A stretch of DNA of 64,000 bases, from assembly GCA_949775045.1 (NCBI GenBank), contig OX459105.1:3834556-3898555 (forward strand). Direction: 5' to 3'. Positions within the stretch are counted from its first letter, which is position 1, and each line of letters begins with the position of its first letter. Below are positions 42,701-55,500 of this stretch, piece after piece. Position numbers and translations under genes: made by a program. Source of the stretch: Metridium senile (lineage: Eukaryota; Cnidaria; Anthozoa; Actiniaria; Metridiidae). A model generated the notes under the pieces. It saw nothing but the letters and a program-made list of their open reading frames with translations, had not been told where the DNA came from and did no database searches.

Positions 42701-45700
42701 CATTAACGGGGTTCTACTGTATTTAATGTTTGATCTTTTTTTTTTTTATAGAATGTGTATGCCAATAAAGATCAGTATTCGGTCAAAACGCAGTCGTTTG
42801 ATCCTGCTTTGTTTGGTCAATACATTCGTCTTTACCCCAGATCGTGGTACTCACAGATCGCTATTAGAATGGAACTCTATGGTTGCGCTTGGGGTAAGAC
42901 AGTTTTTTTAACAGTTTTATTGAGTGATAAATACTACATTAAAAATAAAAAAAAAATGCAAAGAAAATGTACATCGGTAAATGTCGCCTAAAGGGGAAAG
43001 CGCGAACGGAACAGAACGCTATTAGAATGAAACTCAATGGTTGCGCTTGGGTTAAGACAACTGTTGTTCTTGTTTTATAATTTTTTATGCATTGCACCTT
43101 CCTTTTACATCTATTTCAAAAATCGTTGTCGTAGCCAAAGCTACAGTCCACACATTGAACCCTGCAAGGATGTCGGTATTTCTTCTTTAGTTATCAATTC
43201 ATTCTTAGCATATTTTGGATGGACGTGTTTGTGTTATATGACCATAACACTGTTACAGTGACAGATGAAGAAACACTGATATAGGTGAAACAGTCCCTAC
43301 TTTTACGCGAAAACTCCGAGGAAACGAGTGGAATTTTGAACGAACGAAATTCTGGCCGCGAGAGAGTGAGGAGAGGATTAACGGCCGAGCGAGGAGTGAG
43401 GCGAGAGGGAAGGGACGCGAAACCCTCTCCTCATTCTCTCGCGACCGAAATTCAACTCGTTTCCTCGGAGATCTCGCGTAGGGAATGTTTTGCAGTCTAG
43501 TGTCCTTCCAAACCATATATTTCCTTCTATTTTTAGGCATTTTTATGAGGCTGTATCTTGGTCAGAATACAACCAAATGCAACCAAACTCAGGAATTTTA
43601 AATATCTTGATGTGCTCTATTTAATTATGAGGTTCATTTCTTAATTACATTAATTAGGAAAGCTAGTACCCAGTCCTTTACTCGTTTTGGAAAAGGCCAA
43701 TTTCCGTCCATAAAAATATCATTCTATAGCTGACTGTTCTTATGTATTTTTAGATCGTTGTGATCTTCCTCTTGGTATGGAGAGCTTCGGTGTTGCTAAG
43801 CAACGTATCACCGCATCCTCATACAGCGTCCACACGAATTACGCACGGTTACGTAACAACTACGCATGGTGCGCACGCCATAAAAACCGTAAACAATGGT
43901 TACAGGTCGACTTTGGAACCTCTGCTAAAATAAAGCGTATTGCAACCCAGGGTCGCTCGAACGCTGTACAGTGGGTGAAGAGTTACTATATGTCGTACAG
44001 CTCCAAGGGACAGATCTACAAGTCTTATAAAGAAGGTGGAAGAACAAAGGTATATAAACTGTCTATGCAGGGGCGGATCTAGGGGGGGGGATGTCCCTTC
44101 GTAGCGGACACCTCCACCCTTGCGCCTCAAATACCCCTATTGTTTTTAAGGAATTAAGGGACCGGACACCCCCTAACACCTTAAGAACCCTTCATTTGCA
44201 ATGGGTAATATCCCACTAGTCACTTGTATTTTCTACAAGTGGACGTCAATCAACTGTATTTCCAAGGCAACCAGAAAATGTCCGTTGCAGATCAGCGATA
44301 AACTCGTTAAGTAGACTTTCTAAAAAAGGGTTAAATCGAATTTAATCTCTCCAATATAGATTTCTGACTATTCTAGGACGAAAAGGTTTGATAAAAAGAC
44401 AAGTAGAAGATTCAATTCTATCAAATAAGATCTAATTTAAACTTTATTCGTAATGCTAATTTATCGACTATTTTGAATGAGTTTCCTTGGAAATATCGTT
44501 GATTGACGTTCACGAAGATCAAGTCTCTAGATAGCCTGAGAAAACAGACGTTGTTTCGCTCCTCGTCCCCCGCGAAACTAACTTTCGCGGGAGACGAGGA
44601 GCGAAACAACGTGTTTTCTCATGCTAGTCTCTAGACTTGAGAACAACTGTAATCGACGTTATTGTTACTTTTTTTTACATATATCTTGCTGGTATTTTTT
44701 TCCAGGTATTCCCCGGAAACTTCGACCAGTTCATTGTTGTCACCAATCGCTTGGTTCGTCCAGTCACCACACGCTATGTTCGTCTGCACCCTGTCACGTG
44801 GCGTAGCCATGTCTGTATGAGAGTAGAGTTCTATGGTTGTATCACAGGTAAGAAGAAAATAGTAATATTAATAATAAAATTATAATATAATAATAATATT
44901 TATAAAGCGCATATCCAGATGACTGCTCTAGGCGCTGTTTACGATAAGGAAAAACAAGGCAAGCCAGTCTAGAAATATAGCAGTCTCCATATTCCAATTA
45001 AGGTGGTCTGAGTTAAAAAGGGTTTAACACTGTTTTTTCTCTCCAATAGGAAAACTGTGTAACAGGCCACTTGGCTTACAAAACGGGCGCATCAAAGCAA
45101 AGCAAATCACGGCCTCTTCTATATATAGCACAAACTATAAGCCACACTTTGCTAGACTTCATTTGAAGAGAAAAGGAAGCTTTAGAGGTGCTTGGGCTGC
45201 AAAACGCAACGACCGATATCAATTCTTACAGGTATTGCAAGAATTAGGATTATAATTGTGATTGTAATTGTGATTATGAGTGTGAGTGTTATTGTAATTG
45301 TGATTGTGATTGTGATTGTGATTGTGATTGTGATTGTAATTGTGAGTGTTATTGTAATTGTGATTGTGATTGTGATTATGAGTGTGAGTGTTATTGTGAT
45401 TGTAATTGTGATTGTGATTGTGATTGTGATTGTAACTGTGAGTGTGATTGTGATTGTGATTGTGATTGTGATTGTGATTGTAATTGTGATTATGAGTGTG
45501 ATTGTTATTGTGATTGTGAGTGTTATTATAATTGTGATTGTAATTGTGATTATGAGTGTGATTGTGATTGTGATTGTGATTGTGATTGTGATTGTGATTG
45601 TGATTGTGATGGTGATTGTGATTGTAATTGTGATTATGAGTGTGATTGTGATTGTAATTGTGATTGTGATTGTAATTGTAATTATGATTATGACTGATGA

Positions 45701-46349
45701 TGATGATGATGATGAAGATGATGACGATTATGACTGATTATGATTATGATGATAATTAGGATAATGATTATGACTGATTATGATGATGATAATAATTATG
45801 ACTGATTATGATGATTATGATGATGATTATGATGATTATGATAATAACTGATTATGATAATGATAATTACGATAATGATGATGACTGATGATGATGATGG
45901 TGGTTTTGATTATGATTATAGATTGACCTTGGACATCCCTCAAGAGTTATCAAAATAGCCACTCAGGGACGACAGGACGGTAGCGAGTGGGTAACGAAGT
46001 ATACTATCTCTCACAGCGTGGACGGTGCCAACTATAACATTTACAGGAATTCAGATAACGGACAAACAAAAGTAAGTGAAATATAGCGTAAAAACGTCTA
46101 TGAATAATAGGTGAACGTACAGGGCAGCATTTTATTATAATTGACTGATTGATTGATTGATTAATTGACTGACAGATTGATTAATTGATTGATTGACTGA
46201 TTGATTGTTTGAATGATTGATTAACTGATTGATTAATTAACTGATTGATTCTTTGATTGATTAACTGATTGATTGATTAATTAATCGATTTGTTTATTTA
46301 TTTATTGATCGATTGATTGATTGATCGATTGATTGATTAACTGATTGAT

Positions 46350-46390
<41 letters not shown>

Positions 46391-46433
46391 AATTGATTAA
46401 TTGATTGATTGATTGATTGATTGATTAATTGAT

Positions 46434-46466
<33 letters not shown>

Positions 46467-46473
46467 AATTGAT

Positions 46474-46546
<73 letters not shown>

Positions 46547-49500
46547 AATTTATTATGTCCATTCTATAGTATTTTGTAGCCAACTCTGATAGAAACAGCG
46601 TGAAGCAACATCGTTTCTTCCCTCGCATCAAGGCACGATTTATACGTGTTCACCCATATACATGGTATAGACACATCTCAATGAGACTCGAACTCTATGG
46701 TTGTGCGACAGGTAATATACCAATAAATATATCTTATTAGACAGTTTGATGTGTAATATGGCTGCATATTTTACGAGTGAAACGCTGTATTTTGACGAGC
46801 CTCCGCAGCCATCCTATTACACATCAAACTGTCTAATAAGTTATTTATTATCTAACCATCAGAAAAGGTCTTTTTGTTCTTTTATAAAGCAAAATATTGT
46901 TTTACTTAAGGCTCACCATAGACGATTTTTACTCGATCCAGTCCTACTCCTAAGATATTTTTACTCGTAAAAATAAATGAACATATCTATTTTAAGGACA
47001 AATTCTACACACCATCTTAACACATTAGAGCGTATTCGTATAACCCACTTTTAAAATGCAAATGAGAATATGTGTGAAATAACATGTTAATGAGATGTGC
47101 GTGTAGCTATTTGCTCTCATTTTCTTTTCTTTGAACCACAAGCAACTGTGGAAAACATTGAGAAAAGTTGTTTCGAGTAAATCTATAAACGTTTTCGTTG
47201 TCAATCATGTTTTATTTTCATTATTTGAAGACGAGAGCGCGACTCGATCACTGAAGCATTTTATAACACGCACACCTAATTAGCATATTGTTAATTACAC
47301 ATATTCTCATTTGCATTTTAAAAGTGGGCTATACGAATACGCTCTTTTAAGAAAGAGCACTAGTAGATAAGTTACAAAGGAATAACAAAAGAAAGAATTC
47401 AGCTTGCAGTGGTCTTCTTCTTTTTTTAACTGAATCCTTTCCCAGAATCACAGAAGTCAGGACAACGTTCATGAAATTAGGTGTATATCATATTCATATC
47501 TATTGATGTAACCTTTCTTTCAGGACGTTGTAACATGCCAATGGGTATTGCCGATGGCCGTATCGCCAATGGACAAATGAGCACATCTTCCTCTCGCTAT
47601 CCCGCTTATAAAGCTAGATTGCATAGTTTTTCATACTGGTATCCAAGATCACAGAGCCGTAGTCAATGGTTACAGGTATGAATACAAACACATCCTCCTC
47701 ACACTACCCCCTTATAAAGCTAGATTGTCCAGCAAAATAAGTATGTAACTCATTTTCATTTTCATCCTTTGGGCGGAGGAGACTGAGAACGAGAACAACA
47801 GATAATTTTTCTCGCCCGATTCCTCCTCTCCTCCCTTCCACTTTCCTAAACAGGAAGCCCATGAATGATGCCTGAAGAATCGGTCCGTACGTGAACCCGC
47901 GACAAGCCGTTATTATTTGACTAATCAAATGTTTGGTATACTCGATAACAGTTAATTTTGTTATAGGTTAACTTTGGAGGTAAAGCTGTGATTACTGGTA
48001 TTGCTACCCAAGGTGCTTACAACTATCGATGGGTAAAGAGCTACACCTTACAGTACAGTCAAGATGGACAACATTTCTACAATGTCAAACGAGGAAGACG
48101 AACGAAGGTAGGAACATAGATAATAGGACAATAAATGAATGCATATTGATTACTTGTGGCCCGAGTGGCTTCAAGTTGGTCCCTGCTTTCAAGTGATATG
48201 TATTTTCCTTTTTCACAATAAACATTATGCCTTCTGGTTTGGGAGTTCAAATCAAACAAATCGGTACTTCAAATCAAACAATTTTAAATTACAATATCTC
48301 CCTACCCCCTCCCCAAAAAATAGAGGAGATGAAGGCAGCCCAATCTAACTAGTTGTTATTGTTTTTATTGTAGGTGTTTGCGGGCAACAGTGATCGTAAC
48401 TCGGTGGTTTTCCACGACCTTCCAAACATTCGCTGTGTATTCATGCGTCTATACCCAATGACTTGGTTCCATCTTATTAACCTAAGACTGGAATACTACG
48501 GCTGTGGAGGTAATTACAATAAACACAATACTAAGTAAAGTTTTGGACGCTCCCCGCTCGACCTTGCCCGTCGTAGTCAATCGAACGTTACCGAACAAAA
48601 AACCAATCGAACACAATCGAACGCCAGTCGTTCGATTGGTTGCCGATTGGTTCGGCAATCGGACACAATCGAACACGAAGTTTGCTGTGAGTTCGATTGC
48701 CGAACACAATCGAACACTAACCAATCGAACAAAAAAATCAGACTGAAATCACCGTTCGATTATGTTCGATTGCCTTATTGTTCGATTTCCGAACGTTCGA
48801 TTATGTTCGATTGCCTTATTGCTCGATTTCCGTACGTTCGATTGGGTTCTATTGCTAAAATTTTACTGTGAGTTCGATTGTGTCCGATTGCCGAACCAAT
48901 CGACAATCAATCGAACGATTGATGTTTTTTTTTTTGAACGATTGACCCAGTTTCTGACGGGGACGTTCCGCTGGTACCTCTAAACCCTGACCCTATTTAA
49001 GACAGCAGAATCCTAAAAATATGTACCCTAATTCAAGACAAATTGGTAAAAAGTAGACCCTATCCAAGACTCAAGGGGGAAATGGTATACCCTATGTAAT
49101 ACAATTTAAGACAAATTAGGCTAAATTGTATACCCTATTCAAGACGCCAAGGCAAGAAACCATACCCTATTTGGCGGAACGTCCCCGCGTATAGTAAATA
49201 TAAGGGAGTAACCCCCCCCCCCCCCCCCCTCCGCCCAAATTATGAGGTTAAAAGCTGACATTCAAAGTTTAGTTCATATGTAATTGATCCTCACATCAAA
49301 ATTATACTTTAGAATGACATCAACAAAGGTTAAAAGTTTGAGGCAAAAATATTTAATCTTGAGAGGTTATGAGAATTTCAAAAGTGTGAAAAACACCACA
49401 ATAAGGCTAGCAAGGAAACAATTAAATGAACACATACAATTCTCTGTAATTTTGATTCCAAATAGCTTCACTTAAATTGTTTTCATAGCAATACAATTTT

Positions 49501-52500
49501 CCAAAAATGCATATTTCTGTTGTTTTTCTTCTGTTGGTGGTGCTTATTTTTAAGATTTGGTTTTTATTTTCAAAAGTCAATTGGCATTCGTGTCTATGAC
49601 CAGTTGAGCGAAGCAGTGCTGAAGCAACTTACTCACGCTAACCAATGTTTATTGCTGTTGTTTCAGAACGTTTCTGTAACTATGCTCTTGGCCTTGGCAA
49701 CAAACGCCTCAAGAATGCCCGTATATTAGGATCTTCTCAACTGAACAAACATTACAGAGCACAGCTCGGTAGATTGAACAACCAAATACATGGACGCGAC
49801 CAGGGGGCCTGGTGTGCACTCCATAATAACTACTATCAATGGTTCCAGGTATGTCACGTGATCTACTAGCTTTTAAAAGTCTTCACGATCATTAAGATAT
49901 AACAATCATTTTATAATATTATCGTCATTATTATTGCTATCATTGTGGACATTGTGACTGCCTTTATTGTAAGAATGATCATCGTTGTCACATCATCAAT
50001 ACCATCATCATCGTTATTATATCCGATGTTATTATACTTGTTATCATCGGTATTATCATTAACATCACTGATCCTATTAAACAATATTACTGCCATTATC
50101 ATTAATACCACCACGATCATTATCATCGTTGTCATCATCATCATCATTGTCATCATCATCATCATTGTCATCATCATCAATACCATCATCATCATTGTCA
50201 TCATCATTGTCATCATCATCACCATTGTCATCATCATCATCATCATTATCATCGTTATCATCACCATCATCATCATTACCATATTGTCATTATAATCATC
50301 GTCATAATCATATCATCATCATCATCATTGTCATTATTATCATCATCATCATCATCATCATCACCAGCACCACCATCAACTGAACCTGAGCAGAATCCTC
50401 CCCAAAGCCGGAAGTAGCCAAGAAGCTGTTATGAGTTTGAATGTTCGCAATTAAAGTTCCTTTTTCCTTCAAACACCGAAAACCGTAATAAAGTTGAGAG
50501 TCTAAAAATGTATTTGTTTGCTTACAGGTTGACTTCGGGAGAACAATGCGAGTCAACGAGATTGCTATACAAGGCAGACCTAAGCACAACCAGTTCGTCA
50601 GGACCTACTATGTACAATACAGTTCAGATGAAGTACACTGGAGCTATCAGAAATACTCCAACTCTATCAGGGTATGACGTCATAGCCTTTAAGCCAATAA
50701 ATAGAAAAATATTATGAGTAGATTTGGAGCCATATACTACAGACAGACAGACAGATTTATTTGCACCTTTGAATCTAAAGATATTTACAAATATATATAT
50801 ATATATAAATACATATTGAATATTTATTATAAATAGATTGTTAATGTATAAATAGAAAATTACATATGTATACAAGCTATTTACAAAACTAATTTGATAA
50901 ATAATTAAATAAATAGAAATGTAATAATTATTATATATAAATGTGAATTTTTGTACTATGTATTATTATAAATACTTATTGAATATCAATTATAAATAGA
51001 TTGTTAATGTATGAATAGAAAATTACATATGTATACAAGCTATTTACAAAACTAATTTGATAAATAATTAAATAAATAGAAATGTAATAATTATTATATA
51101 TAAATGTGAATTTTTGTACTATGTATTATTATAAATACTTATTGAATATCAATTATAAATAGATTGCTAATGTATGAATAGAAAATTACATATGTATACA
51201 AGCTAATTACAAAACTAATTTGATAAATAATGAAATAAATAGAAATGTAATAATTATTATATATAAATGTGAATTTTTGTACTATATTTTTATGATAAAT
51301 ATATATATATATACATATATCAGTTCATATCAGTTTGTTTCAATTTAGTTTCAGGTTAGCCTGAGAAATATACTACTGTATTTTATGTTTTTTTTTATAC
51401 TACTGCTTTCGTCGGACATCGACATCATCAGAAGATCGAGTGAAAAAGATTGTACGAAATTAGCATAGTTATGCGAGTGTAGAATAAAAGCGTCAAAACA
51501 ATAGTTCTTTTAATTCAGCGCATTCGTCACAAATTTGAACATAAAAAGTAGTAAATGGCCTCAAATCTACTCTCATAATATTTTTCACAATGCTACTGAA
51601 GGACAACTTTAATATTCTTAAATATAAAAATGTTTTTTACATGACCAAATTTGAACCAAATGGTTGTTCAATTAAAAGCGATCACATGGTTTAAAAGACA
51701 TAATTTCAAACAAGCAGTATTACTACTTTTCATCGCTTTTTGTCTCATTTGAAACAACAACAAAGAAAAAGCACAAAGAAAACCAAAAAAATGCTCAACT
51801 TTATTTTCACTTTCTTGACTTACGTAATGTAGAAAATTTGTTATTTAAAAATACGTAATAGTCCATAGCGTTTCCTTAAGTTGTTATTAAGATACGTAAT
51901 GATTCTTCCGTTTCCTTATTATAATGGATTTCTAATGTTGCTCTTTATATCTGCATATTTCTTCTTTTTAGTGAGATAAGTAATGAACTCATGCGTTTCC
52001 GTAGTATAATACGTCTCTTACGTCTTCCCTTTTCATTAATGCTATGCAATGAACTTTTGCGTTTCCGTAGTATAATACGTCTCTTACGTTTTCCCTTTTT
52101 TATTAATGCTATGTAATGAACTCATGCGTTTCCGTAGTAGAATACGTTTCTTACGTCTTCCCTTTTCATTATATTCTATGCAAGGAACCTTTGCGTTTTC
52201 GTACTGTAATACGTACCTGTATAGCTAATGTCTTTCTTTATTTCAGACTTGCGTGTACTAGAGTACAAATATTATACCCGTGAAACAAGTAGTACTAAAT
52301 TAGTACTAAATAGTGCTAATTAAACAATAGAAAACAATAGAATTAGCATAAAATATCACTATTTAGTACTATTTATGTTTCACGCTTTAAATGGTTATAC
52401 TCTAAAATACGTAATATAATAGTATACTACGTTTCTTTATTTCAGACGCTCTACGCAAACAGAGAAAGGTACAGTATGACCACACAGGCTATGAACCCAG

Positions 52501-55500
52501 CGTTACTTGGTCGTTACGTACGTATCATCCCACGCGGCTGGCACTCACGTATCTGTATGAGAGCTGAGTTCTATGGATGTACGGAAAGTAAGTATACTCA
52601 ATTTAATCAATAAATACGTAAATATGAGCGTGCAGTTACGCGTAAATTAATAATTTTGCAAATAACTATTTACCGGAACGTCAGTTTACGGAAAAACTTG
52701 TGAGAAATACCACCTATATATACACACCATGTTTAATAGTAGTTTTTACACGGTAAGTGTTCTTACGTTCTTACGCGCACATCACGTAATCATCACGTTA
52801 CAAAGTTGCTTTAATGATTTGATATATTCTTATTTTTTTTACGCGTTACGTGTTCTTACGTTCTCACGCTTACACTACGTAACTTTCACGTTCCATTGCA
52901 GACCGTTGCGAGATGCCTCTCGGTATGCAAGACGGACGTATCCTCAAGAACATGATCACTGCGTCAACTGTTCACGCAAGCACTGCGTATCGCCCATGGA
53001 ACGCAAGGCTCTACTACCCCAGCGGTTCATGGTACCCGCGTATCAACAACAAATATCAATGGCTACAGATTGATTTGGGTATTAGATCTATTGTAAGACT
53101 CATCGCTACGCAAGGATCGTATAATGGTTACTGGGTTAAGAAGTACACGCTGTCTTACAGTAATAAGGGATTTAAGTTCACTCCTTATAGGGAAGGACGC
53201 TCTGTTAGGGTGAGTATGGTATTTATTACCAGCCTATTTAGGCCTCTACACGAATCCGATCCGGCTGAAACCGCATAGAAATATTTGCGTCCACACGAAT
53301 CCGCGTATCCGGAGTATTCAAGTAAAAGTATGCGGTTTCGGTGACCGGATTCACTGGATTCGTGTGGACAATAGGCCGATTCGCATCAAAAAGTATGCGG
53401 TTTCAAAAGTATCCGGATCCGTGTAGACGGGGTCTTATATAGGAAATCTAATGGATTCGAGAATTCGAACAATCAATAATTTTTGATTGTCTTATCATTA
53501 TGAAAAAACCCTAACTATTTCTGGTTTTCTAAGGGTGCGAGAAACGCTGTAGGTGATTATTGAAAAATAGCCTGAACCAATCAGCGCGCGCGGTTTTCTA
53601 TGCGTAACAGACCTCTTTACGTTCCTTGTTTGTTGTCACATTTCAGATCACGTGATACTACTCTTGGGAATTGTTTCTTTCACATGTAAATGATATAACA
53701 CGTTCATCATAAAAGAATTACAATTCTCAAGGGAATGACACGTGGTCTGCAATAGGTAATTTGCATACGGAGGTAGTAAGATGTCTATTATACTAAAATA
53801 TAATATCTTTCAGATGTTCCAAGGTAACTCCGACCGTTATCAAGTGACAACTAACAGACTCCTTAAGCCAATCAGAACACGTTACGTCAGAGTTCACCCA
53901 AAACTATATTACCGCTACGTCGCCATGCGAGTCGAATTGTACGGCTGCCGTCTTGGTAAAATCTGTAACCAGCCTCTTGGTATGCGAAGCGGTCGTATTC
54001 CAAAAAAACATATCACAGCTTCGTCGCAATGGAACACGGTATTGACTCCAGGAAAGGCAAGGCTGTACCTCAAGAAGGGAACCTGGGTACCAAAATTCCA
54101 GAACCGTTACCAATGGCTGCAGGTAATTATATTGAATGTTGTGTGACAATGATTGACCGTCGTGTGACATGGTTGTTTCGAAACCGTTACCGATGTCTGC
54201 AGGTGATTATATTGATGTGAATGTTATGTGACAATGTTGTGGTCGTTGTGTGATATGGTTGTTGTGTGACAAAGTTCTGAAACCGTTACCAATGACTGCA
54301 GGTAATTGTATTGATGTGAATGTTGTGTTACAATGGTGTGGTCGTTGTAATGACGTGGTTGTTGTGTGATAAAGTTCCGAAACCCTTACTAATGGCTGCA
54401 TTGTGTGATCATTGTGTGACATTGAGGTCATCGTTGTGTGACATTGCTGTTGTGTAATGTAACGATTGTGTGACAAAGTTTCAAAATTGTGACAAAGTGT
54501 GTGAAAAAGTGTGTGACAAAGTGTGTGACAAAGTTCCAAAACTGTTTTCGATGGATGCAGGTAAATTTTATTGATGTTAATGATGCGTGACATCGTTTTG
54601 TGACAAAATAATTGTGTGATATTGATATGATCATTGCGTGACATAAATATGAGTTTGATACGGTTGTTGCGTGATTCATTATTGAGTAACGTTTACCCAT
54701 GTTTCTTATCAATAGGTTAACTTTGGAAGACCCACAAAGATAATGATGATAGCTACCCAAGGACGAAAAGACGCAAGACAATGGGTGACACGATACCGTA
54801 TACAACACAGTGTCGACCCAGTCCACTTCGTCTATTACAAGGAAAGGAACTCATACAAGGTATGCAATGCATTGTGGTATTGATTATATGTACATTCATT
54901 CATTCATACATTTGTTCGGTCATTAATACATGTATATTATTAATTAATTAATATTTGTTTATTTATATAGTTTTATTTATTTACTTATTTATTTGTATAT
55001 TTACTGATTTATATACATTTTGTCAGGGCTTTGGCTTTTTGTAATTCATTCGTTTATTTATTGATTAAGTCATTCATCAGTTTCCATTAACTTATTTATT
55101 TACATTTATTTGTATATTTGTCTATTTACTTATTTATTTCCTTTTTATTAGGGCTTTTGTTTATTTATTTATTTGTTTATTCGTTCATTTCCTTAAGCCT
55201 CGGCCAAACGGCAATGATAGTTGATGATACTTCCAACTATCATGTGCATTTGACCACCAATTATCATGCACTATCATCGACTATCATGGACTATCATAGA
55301 ATTTGAACATGTTGAACATGTTCAAATTCCACATGATAGTCGATAATAGTTTTTGCCGTTTGACCGCGCGTACAGGATAGTTGATGATAGTTGATGATAG
55401 TTGAGACGCGCGCCTTCAACTATCATCAACTATCATAGCCGTTTGACTACCGCTTTATGCATTCATTGTTTGCTTGTTTGTCTATTTGTCTGTCTGTCTG

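Noticed and set aside
48482..48983. Short frames in the GTTCGATTG region
   Set aside because: Self-complementary low-complexity DNA gives frames on both strands; no protein family.
52237..52256. Alternative acceptor for D19 exon C
   Set aside because: TTTATTTCAGACTTGCG looks like an acceptor, but the following bases do not code for the domain; the true acceptor with ACGCTCTACGC is at 52445.
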